Shown here piece after piece: positions 20,184 through 28,896 of a DNA stretch of 47,974 nucleotides. Source of the stretch: Azonexaceae bacterium (GTDB lineage: Bacteria; Pseudomonadota; Gammaproteobacteria; Burkholderiales; Rhodocyclaceae); NCBI GenBank assembly GCA_009469675.1, contig SSSZ01000059.1:1-47974 (forward strand). Reading direction: 5' to 3'. The position numbers and the translations under genes were made by a program. Below the pieces are notes generated by a model. That model had not been told where the DNA came from. It was given only the letters and a program-made list of their open reading frames with translations, and ran no database searches. The number at the start of each line of letters is the position of its first letter. The stretch's first letter is position 1.

Positions 20184-20585
20184 GTGGACGAGGTCGACGG
20201 CATCCCCCTGCCCAGCCCGGTGCTGGCCCGCGCCGACGCCCTCATGCACCGCCGCCGGCCCACCGGGGCGGGCGAGGCGGACGACCTGCCCGTCCTCACC
20301 GAAATCGTCGACGATGGCATCCCGGTCCTCGCCGAAACCCTCCCCCCGCCTGCCCCTGGGCCGGCCTTCGATGCCGACCAGCTCAACCTCCTGGCGGAAG
20401 AACTGGCCCACCGCCTGCGCTCCCGCCTGGCGGCGGAACTCCCCAGCCTCGTCGAAGCCGCCCTCAACGCCGCCGTGGCCGGGCTGACCGCCGACCTGCG
20501 CCAGGGCATCGACGAAACCACCCGCGCCGCCATCGACGACTTCGTCGCCGAACGCCAGCGCATCGCCCGCCTGCAAGGGCGCTGA
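20184..20585 (+). CDS. Unknown protein encoded directly after holC
   Basis: The GTG at 20184 lies one base after the holC stop, so translation is almost certainly coupled. The 133 residues split into an acidic, proline-rich N-terminal part (LPVLTEIVDDGIPVLAETL) and a long amphipathic helix region (about residues 65-130) full of Ala, Leu, Arg and Glu. No catalytic motif or membrane segment is seen. Burkholderia has a DUF2486 gene at a similar place and this may be a distant counterpart, but I cannot show it by sequence. An alternative start further upstream lies inside holC and is unlikely. Confidence 0.65.
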   Translation: MDEVDGIPLPSPVLARADALMHRRRPTGAGEADDLPVLTEIVDDGIPVLAETLPPPAPGPAFDADQLNLLAEELAHRLRSRLAAELPSLVEAALNAAVAGLTADLRQGIDETTRAAIDDFVAERQRIARLQGR

Positions 20586-20601
20586 ACCACCGGAAACCGC
20601 C

Positions 20602-21384
20602 ATGTCCGACTTCGTAGTCCTCGACCAGGATGGCGCCATCGCCACCCTCACCCTCAACGCCCCCGCCGAGCGCAACGCGCTCACCGGCCCGGCCCAGTGG
20701 GACGCCGTCGTCGCCGCCTGCCAGCAGGTCCAGGAAGACGACAGGGTCAAGGTGCTGATCGTCACCGGTGCCGGCAGCGCCTTCTGCGCCGGCGGCAACG
20801 TCAAGGATTTCCGCGACCGGAAGGGCCTTGCCGCCGGCACCCCCGCCGAAATCCGGGAAAACTACCGGCGCGGCATCCAGAAAATTCCGCTCGCCTTCTA
20901 CCGCCTCGACGTTCCCACCATCGCCGCCGTCAACGGCCCCGCCATCGGTGCCGGCTGCGACCTGGCCTGCATGTGCGACATCCGTATCGCGTCCGAGCAA
21001 GCCAAATTCGCCGAAAGCTTCGTCAAGCTCGGCCTCATCCCCGGCGACGGCGGCGCCTGGCTCCTGCAGCGCGTCGTCGGCTACGCCAAGGCGGCCGAAC
21101 TGTCCTTCACCGGCGACCTCGTCGACGCCCGGGAAGCCGAGCGCATCGGCCTGGTCAGCCAGGTCGTGCCGGCCGACCAGCTTCTGCCCGCCGCCCATAC
21201 CCTGGCCGAACGCATCGCCGCCAACCCCGGCGCCGCCCTGCGCATGACCAAGCGCCTCCTGCGCGAAGCCCAGACCACCCGCCTCGACACCCTCCTCGAA
21301 CTCTCCGCCGGCTACCAGGCCCTGACCCATCCCTCGGCGGAACACGAAGCGGCGGTGGCGGCGTTCCTGGCGGGGAAGAAGTGA
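20602..21384 (+). CDS. Enoyl-CoA hydratase/isomerase (crotonase) family protein
   Basis: A 260-residue cytoplasmic crotonase-fold enzyme acting on acyl-CoA thioesters. The CoA-binding and oxyanion-hole segments are visible: FCAGGNVKDF near residues 56-65 and NGPAIGAGCDLACMCD near 110-125. The classic hydratase glutamates are altered: GCELA has become GCDLA, and the PEI position is SFV (in KFAESFVKLGLIPGDGG). This pattern, with Asp in PGDGG, recalls PaaG-type isomerases more than true hydratases, so the reaction is uncertain. It follows the unknown gene by 16 bases with a GGAAA upstream and is the last plus-strand gene before a repeat-rich scar. Confidence 0.88.
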   Translation: MSDFVVLDQDGAIATLTLNAPAERNALTGPAQWDAVVAACQQVQEDDRVKVLIVTGAGSAFCAGGNVKDFRDRKGLAAGTPAEIRENYRRGIQKIPLAFYRLDVPTIAAVNGPAIGAGCDLACMCDIRIASEQAKFAESFVKLGLIPGDGGAWLLQRVVGYAKAAELSFTGDLVDAREAERIGLVSQVVPADQLLPAAHTLAERIAANPGAALRMTKRLLREAQTTRLDTLLELSAGYQALTHPSAEHEAAVAAFLAGKK

Positions 21385-21457
21385 GCCAAGAAAGCGTCAT
21401 TGAGCGAGCGAAGCCAGCCTCGTTATGGCGCGGGCTACCTCATCAAAGGGAAAACCA

Positions 21458-21720
21458 GGGTCAGGTCTTGCAAAGCAGCAAACAGAACTTTTGGGGGCCA
21501 CCGCATCCGCCGACTGAATTCCGGGCAAACCACCCCAAGCTGTGGCCATGGGAAGCAGGTATCAGAGCATGACGAGGCTCGGGGGGATATTTTGCCTCCA
21601 ACCGCCGCTCTCGCTGTGCTTTCGCCATGACGCCACCTCGACATCGTAGCTGGCCGCCAAAGGCTGCAGGTTTGCGAGACCCGATCCCGGAATCAGATGT
21701 TGCTGTGCAAGACCTGACCC
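21458..21720. mobile_element. Possible MITE-like remnant bounded by 15-bp inverted repeats
   Basis: GGGTCAGGTCTTGCA at 21458-21472 recurs exactly inverted at 21706-21720, and similarity continues inward (AAGCAGCAA against CAGCAA). The 233 bases between carry no convincing gene; the six-frame products are short and lack domain features. GGGTCAGGTCT-type sequences are, from memory, common around Y1-type transposase genes in related bacteria. The unit looks like a small non-autonomous element or a decayed one. The identity of a parent element is not shown. Confidence 0.45.
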
Positions 21721-21771
21721 CGGAATTGAGACCTGACCCCGGAATTGTGACCCCGGAATTGCTCGGAATTG
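21711..21771 (+). repeat. Tandem degenerate repeat of GACCTGACCCCGGAATTG
   Basis: Two perfect 18-base copies (21711-21728 and 21730-21747) are followed by shortened copies TGACCCCGGAATTG (21748-21761) and CTCGGAATTG (21762-21771). A related copy, CCGATCCCGGAATC, precedes them at 21681-21694. The series begins inside the right inverted repeat of the adjacent element, so it probably grew by nested insertion or slippage there. Confidence 0.7.
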
Positions 21772-21975
21772 CTTGGCATTGAGTTATGGGCAATTGCTGC
21801 GCTGCTTACCATTGCCATCCCCATCACATTGTTCCTTCGTTGGCACCAAGAACAGAATCTTGCAAAACGGAGCAAAAGGCGAAGAAGAAAGGGGCCAGGC
21901 TCGAATTAGCTCCGCGGCGGTGCTATCGGGCGCCGGGTTCCGCCCTCAAGGCGGAAAACACAGGTTGATCGCCCG

Positions 21976-23367
21976 TCAGCCCGGCCGGGTCATCGCTTCC
22001 GGCCTGACCCAGCGGTCGAAATCGTCGGCGGTGACGTAGCCCAGCGCCAGGGCCGCCGCTTTGAGGGCGCTGCCTTCCCGATGGGCGCGCTTGGCGATTT
22101 CGGCCGCCTTGTCGTAGCCGATGTGGGGTGTGAGGGCCGTGACCAGCATCAGCGAGCGCTCCAGCAGTTCGCCGATGCGCTCCGGCCGCGCCTCAATGCC
22201 GCGCCCGCAGTGGGCCTCGAAGCTGGCCATGGCGTCGGCCAGGAGCCGGACGCTCTGGAGGAAATTGTGGGCGAGGAGCGGCTTATAGACGTTGAGTTCG
22301 AAATTGCCCGAGGCCCCGCCGAAATTGATCGCCACATCGTTGCCGAAGACCTGACAGCAGGCCATGGTCAGCGCCTCGCACTGGGTCGGATTCACCTTGC
22401 CCGGCATGATCGAGCTGCCCGGCTCATTTTCCGGGAGGGCCAGTTCGCCGAGGCCGGAGCGCGGCCCGGAGGCCAGCCAGCGCACGTCGTTGGCGATTTT
22501 CATGAGGGCCGCGGCGAGGGTTTTCAGCGCCCCGTGGGCGGCGAGCAGGGGTTCGTGCCCGGCCAGGGCGGCAAATTTATTGGCAGCGCTGCAAAACGGC
22601 AGCCCCAGGCGGCCGGCCAGGTCGGCCGCGACCCGTTCGCCGAATTCGGGATGGCTGTTCAGCCCGGTACCCACCGCCGTGCCGCCCACCGCCAGGTCGC
22701 AGAGGGCGGGCCGGGTGGCGGCGATGGCGGCGGCCGCATAGTCGAGCTGGGCGACGTAACCGGAGAATTCCTGCCCGAGGGTGAGCGGCGTTGCGTCCTG
22801 GAGGTGGGTCCGGCCGATCTTGACCAGGCCGGCAAACTGTTCCGCCTTGCCGGCCAGGGTCGCCCGCAGCCCGGCCAGGGCAGGCTGCAGCCGCCGGTGG
22901 AGGGCGAGGGACGCCGCCACATGGAGGGCGGTGGGAAAGATGTCGTTGGACGACTGGCCAAGGTTGACCTCGTCGTTGGCATGCACCCGCCGGCCTTCGC
23001 CCCGCCCGCCGCCGAGCAATTCGGATGCGCGGTTGGCCAGCACCTCGTTCATGTTCATATTGGTCTGGGTGCCCGAGCCGGTCTGCCAGACCGACAGGGG
23101 AAACTCGCCGTCGTGGCGCCCGCTCGCGACTTCCCTCGCCGCCTCGACGATGGCCCCGGCCTTGTCCCCGGGCAGCAGCCCCAGGTCGCCGTTGGTCCGG
23201 GCGCAGGCGGCCTTGACCTCGGCCAGGGCCAGAATCAGCTCCGCCGGCATGCGTTCGCCGGAAATGCGGAAAAACTCCAGGGAGCGCTGGGTCTGCGCCC
23301 CCCACAAGCGGTCGTCGGGCACGGCGATGGTGCCGAAACTGTCGCGTTCGCTGCGCATTACCGCCAT
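21976..23367 (-). CDS. fumC: Fumarate hydratase, class II
   Basis: FumC hydrates fumarate to malate without an iron-sulfur cluster. The 463 residues contain [10 protein letters not shown]-type N-terminal signature (here [15 protein letters not shown]), [14 protein letters not shown] for substrate binding, [16 protein letters not shown], and the signature loop [11 protein letters not shown] with the active-site Ser. ATG at 23367 has GAGGAG six bases upstream. The gene is divergent from valS and stands between two genes usually linked to pepA-holC-valS, so it may have been inserted here. Argininosuccinate lyase and aspartase are relatives, but the ANDEVN motif favours fumarase. Confidence 0.93.
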   Translation of the reverse strand: MAVMRSERDSFGTIAVPDDRLWGAQTQRSLEFFRISGERMPAELILALAEVKAACARTNGDLGLLPGDKAGAIVEAAREVASGRHDGEFPLSVWQTGSGTQTNMNMNEVLANRASELLGGGRGEGRRVHANDEVNLGQSSNDIFPTALHVAASLALHRRLQPALAGLRATLAGKAEQFAGLVKIGRTHLQDATPLTLGQEFSGYVAQLDYAAAAIAATRPALCDLAVGGTAVGTGLNSHPEFGERVAADLAGRLGLPFCSAANKFAALAGHEPLLAAHGALKTLAAALMKIANDVRWLASGPRSGLGELALPENEPGSSIMPGKVNPTQCEALTMACCQVFGNDVAINFGGASGNFELNVYKPLLAHNFLQSVRLLADAMASFEAHCGRGIEARPERIGELLERSLMLVTALTPHIGYDKAAEIAKRAHREGSALKAAALALGYVTADDFDRWVRPEAMTRPG

Positions 23368-23471
23368 GGCTCACTCCTCGTGTCGAGCGGTTTTCCCGGA
23401 CTCATTGTGTTGGAGTCGGCCGGGCCGGGCAAGTTCGGAATCCAGGCCACCGGACAAGGGGATGGAACCGG

Positions 23472-23477
23472 TATAAT
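23472..23477 (+). promoter_or_regulatory. -10 element of valS promoter
   Basis: A perfect TATAAT lies 35 bases before the valS ATG. The best -35 candidate, CGGACA at 23450-23455, is weak with a 16-base spacer. Confidence 0.55.
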
Positions 23478-23512
23478 TTAAGGTTCTGCGCAAATCTACG
23501 CCATCCGGACAT

Positions 23513-26365
23513 ATGGAACTCGCCAAAGCTTTCGAACCCGCCGACATCGAGCGCCGCTGGTACCCCGACTGGGAAGCCAAGGGCTATTTCGCCGCCGGCC
23601 TGGACAAATCCAAGCCCGCCGCCGACGCCTTCTGCATCCTGCTGCCGCCGCCCAACGTCACGGGCACGCTGCACATGGGCCACGGTTTCAACCAGACCAT
23701 CATGGATGCGCTCACCCGCTATTACCGCATGCGGGGCCACAACACCCTGTGGCAGCCGGGCACCGACCACGCCGGCATCGCCACCCAGATCGTCGTCGAG
23801 CGCCAGTTGGACGCCCAGGGCGTCTCCCGCCACGATCTCGGCCGCGAGAAGTTCCTGGAGAAGGTCTGGGAATGGAAGGAATACTCCGGCGGCACCATCA
23901 CCCGCCAGATGCGGCGGCTCGGCACCAGCCCGGACTGGACCCGCGAGCGCTTCACCATGGACGCCGGCCTCAACAAGGTGGTCACGGAAACCTTTGTCCG
24001 CCTCTACAACGAGGGGCTGATCTACCGCGGCAAGCGCCTGGTGAATTGGGATCCCAAGCTGCACACCGCCGTCTCGGACCTGGAAGTGGTGCAGGAAGAG
24101 GAAGACGGCTTCCTGTGGCACATCCGCTACCCCCTGGCCGACGGCTCGGGCAGCCTGGTGGTGGCCACCACGCGGCCGGAAACCATGCTCGGCGACACCG
24201 CCGTCATGGTGCATCCGGAAGACGAGCGCTACAAGGCCATGATCGGCAAGACGGTCAAGCTGCCGCTCTGCGACCGGGAAATCCCCGTCATCGCCGACAG
24301 CTACGTCGATCTCGAATTCGGCACCGGCTGCGTCAAGGTCACCCCGGCCCACGACTTCAACGACTACGCCGTCGGCCAGCGGCACGGCCTACCGTTGATC
24401 TCCATCCTGACGCTGGATGGCAGGATCGACGACGCCGCCCCCGCCAAATACGTGGGCCTCGACCGCTTCGACGCCCGCCAGGCCGTCGTTGCCGACCTGG
24501 AAGCCCTCGGCCTTCTGGAAAAGACCGACAAGCACAAACTCAAGGTGCCCCGGGGCGACCGCACCGGCGTCGTCATCGAACCCATGCTCACCGACCAGTG
24601 GTTCGTCGCCATGTCCAAGCCCGCGAGTGGGCCAAATTCGGACGGCAAGTCGATCACCGAGAAGGCCCTCGACGTGGTGGCTTCCGGCGAAATCACCTTT
24701 GTACCGGAAAACTGGGTCAATACCTACAACCAGTGGCTCAACAACATCCAGGACTGGTGCATCTCCCGCCAGCTCTGGTGGGGCCACCAGATTCCCGCCT
24801 GGTACGGCGACGCCGGCCAGACCTTCGTCGCCCACGACGAGGCCGAGGCCCGCGCCCAGGCCGCCCAGGCCGGCTACACGGGGGCGCTCAGCCGCGACCC
24901 GGATGTCCTGGACACCTGGTACTCCAGCGCCCTGTGGCCGTTCTCGACGCTGGACTGGACCGCCGAGTGGCCGGCCCAGTCGAACGCCGCGCTGGATCTC
25001 TACCTGCCCTCCACGGTGCTGGTCACCGGCTTCGACATCATCTTCTTCTGGGTGGCGCGCATGGTCATGATGACCAAGCACATCACCGGCAAGATACCCT
25101 TCAAGCACGTCTATGTGCATGGCCTCATCCGCGACGCCGAGGGCCAGAAGATGTCCAAGTCCAAGGGCAACGTCCTAGACCCCATCGACCTCATCGACGG
25201 CATCGGCCTCGAAGACCTGGTGGCCAAACGCACCAGCGGCCTGATGAACCCCAAGCAGGCCGAAAGCATCGCCAAGAAGACGAGGAAGGAATTCCCCGAG
25301 GGCATCCCGGCCTTCGGCACCGACGCGCTCCGCTTCACCTTCGCCAGCCTCGCCAGCCCGGGCCGCGACATCAAGTTCGACCTCAACCGCTGCGACGGCT
25401 ACCGCAATTTCTGCAACAAGCTGTGGAACGCCACCCGCTTCGTGCTGATGAACGTCGAAGGCCACGACCTGGCGCTGGACCACCAGCAACAGGCCGACGG
25501 CTCCTGCCCGGTGCCAGCCGGTGGGCGGCTGGCCTTCAGCTTCGCCGACCGCTGGATCGTCAGCGCCCTGCAGCGGGTCGAGGCCGAGGTCGAGCAGCAC
25601 TTCGCCGACTACCGCTTCGATCTCTTGGCCCAGGCCATCTACAAATTCGTCTGGGACGAGTTCTGCGACTGGTACCTGGAAATCGCCAAGGTCGAGATGC
25701 AGCAGGGCACGGATGCCGAAGCCCGGGGCGCCCGCCGCACTCTGGTGCGCGTCCTTGAAGCCGTCCTCCGGCTCGCCCACCCGCTCCTGCCCTTCATCAC
25801 CGAGGAACTGTGGCAGACGGTGGCCCCCATCGCCGGCCGCAAAACCCACGACTCGATCATGCTCGCCGCCTACCCGCGGGCCGCGGACGGCAAGCTCGAT
25901 CCCGCTTCCGAGGCCAAGGTCGAGCGCTTGAAGGCGATCACCTACGCCTGCCGCAACCTGCGGGGCGAGATGAACCTGTCGCCAGCCCAGCGCATGCCGC
26001 TCCTGGTCGCCGGCGGCGGCGCCGAAATGAACGCGTTCGCCCCCATCCTGGCGGCCCTCGCCAAGCTCTCGGAAGTGCAGATCGTCGCCGACATGCCGGC
26101 CGATGCCCTGGCGCCGGTGGCCGTGGTGGGCGAGACCCGGCTCATGCTCAAGGTCGAGATCGACGTCGCCGCCGAGCGGGAGCGCCTGGCCAAGGAAATC
26201 GACAAGCTGGAAAAGCAGATCGCGGCGGCCCGGGGCAAGCTCGGCAACGAAAGTTTCGTCGCCCGCGCCCCGGCGGCGGTGGTCGAGCAGGAAAAGCAAC
26301 GCCTGGCGGAGTTCACCGCCACCCTGGAAAAACTCCGGCCGCAACTCACTAAACTGGCCCCATAA
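23513..26365 (+). CDS. valS: Valyl-tRNA synthetase
   Basis: This class Ia synthetase charges tRNA-Val. It has 950 residues, the expected size. The HIGH-type motif is HMGHG at residues 54-58 ([12 protein letters not shown]), and KMSKS is at residues 546-550. The connective-peptide editing domain lies between, with [13 protein letters not shown]. The anticodon-binding domain follows at about 660-800. A C-terminal coiled coil ([20 protein letters not shown]) typical of ValS ends the protein. The ATG at 23513 has only a weak Shine-Dalgarno. Downstream, the next gene starts 10 bases after the stop. Confidence 0.97.
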   Translation: MELAKAFEPADIERRWYPDWEAKGYFAAGLDKSKPAADAFCILLPPPNVTGTLHMGHGFNQTIMDALTRYYRMRGHNTLWQPGTDHAGIATQIVVERQLDAQGVSRHDLGREKFLEKVWEWKEYSGGTITRQMRRLGTSPDWTRERFTMDAGLNKVVTETFVRLYNEGLIYRGKRLVNWDPKLHTAVSDLEVVQEEEDGFLWHIRYPLADGSGSLVVATTRPETMLGDTAVMVHPEDERYKAMIGKTVKLPLCDREIPVIADSYVDLEFGTGCVKVTPAHDFNDYAVGQRHGLPLISILTLDGRIDDAAPAKYVGLDRFDARQAVVADLEALGLLEKTDKHKLKVPRGDRTGVVIEPMLTDQWFVAMSKPASGPNSDGKSITEKALDVVASGEITFVPENWVNTYNQWLNNIQDWCISRQLWWGHQIPAWYGDAGQTFVAHDEAEARAQAAQAGYTGALSRDPDVLDTWYSSALWPFSTLDWTAEWPAQSNAALDLYLPSTVLVTGFDIIFFWVARMVMMTKHITGKIPFKHVYVHGLIRDAEGQKMSKSKGNVLDPIDLIDGIGLEDLVAKRTSGLMNPKQAESIAKKTRKEFPEGIPAFGTDALRFTFASLASPGRDIKFDLNRCDGYRNFCNKLWNATRFVLMNVEGHDLALDHQQQADGSCPVPAGGRLAFSFADRWIVSALQRVEAEVEQHFADYRFDLLAQAIYKFVWDEFCDWYLEIAKVEMQQGTDAEARGARRTLVRVLEAVLRLAHPLLPFITEELWQTVAPIAGRKTHDSIMLAAYPRAADGKLDPASEAKVERLKAITYACRNLRGEMNLSPAQRMPLLVAGGGAEMNAFAPILAALAKLSEVQIVADMPADALAPVAVVGETRLMLKVEIDVAAERERLAKEIDKLEKQIAAARGKLGNESFVARAPAAVVEQEKQRLAEFTATLEKLRPQLTKLAP

Positions 26366-26375
26366 AGGAAAACCC

Positions 26376-26852
26376 ATGTCGCACGACCAACCCACCTGGT
26401 TCAGCCGCATTTTTGTGGCCATGATGCTGTTTTGCGGCCTGGTCTGGGTCTGGACCGTCGCCTTCATCATGGGCTGGCCCTGGGACAAGACCAACGTCTG
26501 GAAGCCGGAATACCGGCTGGTGGCGGTCTGCCAGAACAAGGAAGCCTGCGGCGTAGCCTACGGCGACCTGGCCGCGGCCAAGGCCAAGGGCGGCTACTCG
26601 ACCCTGGTGCCGGCCGAACCCGCCGGCGACATCGAGGAAGAGAAGAACTGGCTGAAATGGAAGGTCGACAACGGCATCATCGAAGTCAAGGCCTCGTCCT
26701 GGCATTTCCAGACGACCATCCGCTACAAGGTGGTGGACGAAGCCCCGGTCCTCCTGCAGGTCCAGGACGTACCGGCCAAGGCCTTCTATTATGGCGTTGC
26801 CGCCGCCGTGGTCACCATGATCGGCCTTTACCTGCGCAAACTGCGCGGCTGA
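26376..26852 (+). CDS. Unknown membrane protein downstream of valS
   Basis: The ATG at 26376 follows AAGGAAAA and lies 10 bases after the valS stop; the longer open frame upstream is a shadow of valS. The 158-residue protein has a hydrophobic helix at residues 10-32 (IFVAMMLFCGLVWVWTVAF), a polar domain of about 95 residues with two Cys (VCQNKEACGVAYGDL), and a C-terminal helix near 133-152. The middle domain would face the periplasm if both ends anchor it. No family was recognised; co-transcription with valS is likely. Confidence 0.7.
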   Translation: MSHDQPTWFSRIFVAMMLFCGLVWVWTVAFIMGWPWDKTNVWKPEYRLVAVCQNKEACGVAYGDLAAAKAKGGYSTLVPAEPAGDIEEEKNWLKWKVDNGIIEVKASSWHFQTTIRYKVVDEAPVLLQVQDVPAKAFYYGVAAAVVTMIGLYLRKLRG

Positions 26853-26876
26853 CCGGCCGCCCCGCCCCTCGGCGGC

Positions 26877-27974
26877 CTACTCCCGGCCCTCGGCCAGGGT
26901 CAGGCTGACCGGCACCGCCTTGCCCTCGCGCAGGATGGTGAAATTCACCTTGTCGCCGATCCGCTTGCCGGCCAGGATGCGGTCGATGTCGGTGGAACTA
27001 GCCACCGCCACGCCGTCGATGCTCTGCAGGACGTCTCCCGGAGTCACCGTGCCATCGCGGCCGACCTTGCTGCCGCGCAACCCGGCCTGGGCAGCCGGCG
27101 AACCCGGCGCCACGTCGAGGATGAGCACCCCTTTGACGCCCATTTGCTGCGTCACCACGGTGCTCACCCGGTCGATCACGTTGAAGCCCACGGTGGGCCG
27201 GCGGTAGTAGCCGAAGGCGATGAGTTCCGGAACGACCCGATTGACCGTATCGACCGGCACCGAAAAGCCGATCCCGGCGCTCGCCCCCGAGGGACTGTAG
27301 ATCGCCGTGTTGACGCCGATCAGCCGACCGGCGCTGTCGAGCAGCGGGCCGCCGGAATTGCCCGGATTGATGGCGGCGTCGATCTGGATGAGGCGATGGA
27401 TGGGATGGCCGTCGTCGCCGTCGATGGAGCGGTTGAGCGCGGAAATCACGCCGGTCGTCAGGGTGTGGTCGAAACCGAAAGGATTGCCGATGGCCAGCAC
27501 CTTCTGCCCGACCTGGAGATCGCCGCTGCTGCCCAGGGGCAAGGGCGCCGGCCTGGCGCCGGGCACCTTGATGCGCAGCACGGCGAGGTCGTGATCGGGA
27601 CTCGCCCCCACCAGTTCGGCGGCAAAGCCCCGCTGGTCGGAAAGCCGGACCTGTGCTCCCTTGGCGCCGGCAACTACATGGTAATTGGTGACGATGTGGC
27701 CCTGGTCGTCCCAGACGAAACCCGATCCGGTACCCCGCGGCACCTCCTTGACGTTCATGGTCCACAGGTTCACCACCTTGTCGAGGGTAGTGATGTAGAC
27801 CACCGACGGACTCGCCTTGCGGAAAATGCCGATGGTGGTGTTTTCTTCCGCGGTCAGGGGACCGCGGGGGGCGACGCTACGGGACGCCGGCTGCTCCCTG
27901 GCCGCGGCCGGAACCGCGGCCAGCGCCGCCAGCAGGGAAACGACAAGGAAACGGGGCAGAACCGCGGGCATCAT
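26877..27974 (-). CDS. Periplasmic trypsin-like serine protease of the HtrA/DegP type
   Basis: An S1C-family protease for envelope protein quality control. ATG at 27974 has AGGAG nine bases upstream and gives a signal peptide (FLVVSLLAALAAVPAAA) cleaved before REQP; the frame extends to 28046 but the extra residues are implausible. The 365-residue protein carries the triad H99 (NYHVV), D129 (SPDHDLAVL) and S207 (NPGNSGGP). One C-terminal PDZ domain follows (GVLILDVAPGSPAAQAGL, GDVLQSIDGVAV). A single PDZ fits DegS/HhoB-like members better than DegP. A dispersed repeat lies directly upstream. Confidence 0.92.
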   Translation of the reverse strand: MMPAVLPRFLVVSLLAALAAVPAAAREQPASRSVAPRGPLTAEENTTIGIFRKASPSVVYITTLDKVVNLWTMNVKEVPRGTGSGFVWDDQGHIVTNYHVVAGAKGAQVRLSDQRGFAAELVGASPDHDLAVLRIKVPGARPAPLPLGSSGDLQVGQKVLAIGNPFGFDHTLTTGVISALNRSIDGDDGHPIHRLIQIDAAINPGNSGGPLLDSAGRLIGVNTAIYSPSGASAGIGFSVPVDTVNRVVPELIAFGYYRRPTVGFNVIDRVSTVVTQQMGVKGVLILDVAPGSPAAQAGLRGSKVGRDGTVTPGDVLQSIDGVAVASSTDIDRILAGKRIGDKVNFTILREGKAVPVSLTLAEGRE

Positions 27975-28042
27975 TGCATCGGACTCCTGGGCAAAACCGG
28001 GGAGGGCAAGGATACCCCAAGGCCGGCCCGGGCGATGCGCCT

Positions 28043-28150
28043 TCATACCAATTCGCGATCAACTCAAGACGGGAAGACTAGCCGAAGACCGTGCTGGCAC
28101 ACGGCCACGCGGAGTCGGCAAAGGATCGGTTTAACGGCAAATTGGTATCA
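28043..28150 (+). repeat. Dispersed palindromic repeat, copy A
   Basis: This element of about 108 bp has inverted ends (ATACCAATT at 28045-28053 with AATTGGTAT at 28140-28148) and a core hairpin CCGTG-CTGGCA-CACGG (28089-28104). It aligns along its length with the reverse complement of 41170-41280, including an identical 17-mer GCCGAAGACCGTGCTGG (28081-28097). It lies between the small membrane gene and the HtrA-like gene, and its right arm reaches the stop codon of the small gene. The class of element is not known to me; a MITE or REP-like family is plausible. Confidence 0.8.
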
Positions 28151-28273
28151 GTCGAGGCCGACCTTGGGCGTCCCCATCTTGTCGAGCCAGAGCAGAATTT
28201 GCGAAGCGGCGACGAAAATGGCGAAGACGACGACGCCTCCCACCACCTTCAACCAGAGCGGTAGTTCTTTCAT
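28148..28273 (-). CDS. Small single-span membrane protein of 41 residues
   Basis: ATG at 28273 follows AAGGATGG with good spacing. The protein begins MKELPLWLKVVGGVVVFAIF and continues with VAASQILLWLDKMGTPKVGLD. A hydrophobic span at about residues 9-30 suggests one membrane helix with a short polar tail. The stop TGA uses a base of the adjoining dispersed repeat. It is 12 bases from the end of the putative lipoprotein gene, so both could share a transcript with pabB. No family is recognised; size, ribosome site and helix support coding. Confidence 0.6.
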   Translation of the reverse strand: MKELPLWLKVVGGVVVFAIFVAASQILLWLDKMGTPKVGLD

Positions 28274-28285
28274 AACCATCCTTTA

Positions 28286-28861
28286 TCAAAACCACGGCCG
28301 ACCATAGGGCGGACGATAATACGGCCAGCCGCCATAGGGCGGACAAGACTGGCTGCACCGCTGCCGGCACGCCGCTTCGGCCTGTTCCAGCGCCTGCCGG
28401 CGGTCGGTTTCGCGCTGGTTGATCTGTTCGGCGCAATCGTCGTGCTGGGAGCGGCGCTCGCCGTCGAGGAGATGATCGATGACGGCGAGGGGAACCCCCC
28501 GGCTTTTCAGGCTCAACACATCGCTGGCACTCAGGCGATGGCGGGTCCGGGTGGCTTGCAGGCGGGCGATGATCGCTTCGCTCCCCTGCCCGTCGGCGGC
28601 GAGCCGGGCAATCTCGTCGAGGCTCAACCTGACCGGCCCGGCGGGCAACTGGATTTCCCCGGCGGGCAGGCGGTCCACCACCTGGCCGGAGCGCGGGCCG
28701 GGTTGATGGCCGCAGGCCGCAAGCAACGCCAGCACGGCGCCCGCGGCGGCGAGACGGGGCCAGATCCTACCCCGGCCAACGCTACCCGAACCCGTTGCGG
28801 GACGGGCAGCATCCCGGACGGCCTGGAATTTTTCCGCTTTCACGGGACGGTGTCGCTGCAT
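28286..28861 (-). CDS. Putative lipoprotein of unknown function
   Basis: The protein contains a lipobox-like LALLAACG about 48 residues after the start at 28861, then a domain with DEIARLAADGQGSEAIIARL and SASDVLSLKSRGVPLAVIDHLL, and a Cys/Tyr/Pro-rich tail (SQSCPPYGGWPYYRPPYG). The repeated XXLxxxGxPxxVIxxLL motif is seen in several short lipoproteins of unknown role. Start choice: ATG at 28861 has GGAGG five bases upstream; an ATG at 28900 overlaps the pabB stop (ATGA) but lacks a ribosome site. The N-terminal part before the lipobox is unusually long for a signal peptide, so the true start may differ. Confidence 0.6.
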   Translation of the reverse strand: MQRHRPVKAEKFQAVRDAARPATGSGSVGRGRIWPRLAAAGAVLALLAACGHQPGPRSGQVVDRLPAGEIQLPAGPVRLSLDEIARLAADGQGSEAIIARLQATRTRHRLSASDVLSLKSRGVPLAVIDHLLDGERRSQHDDCAEQINQRETDRRQALEQAEAACRQRCSQSCPPYGGWPYYRPPYGRPWF

Positions 28862-28896
28862 CTCCCCCTCCAATTCACGGTATTCCCGCTCGCCCT

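Larger units (their letters stand above)
21385..21975. other. Gene-free region of 591 bases between crotonase gene and fumC
   Basis: The stretch holds the inverted and tandem repeats listed separately and a further related motif GGGGCCAGGCTCGAATTA at 21891-21908. A hairpin TTCCGCC-CTCAA-GGCGGAA lies at 21938-21956; it follows the fumC stop on the minus strand but has no T tract. Between 21775 and 21907 an open frame without a start codon encodes a hydrophobic run and a basic tail, possibly a gene remnant. I see no intact gene. Confidence 0.6.

Noticed and set aside
21400-21630. A 76-residue frame in the repeat-rich scar
   Set aside because: No ribosome site, biased composition, and it runs through the inverted repeat; I treat it as non-coding.
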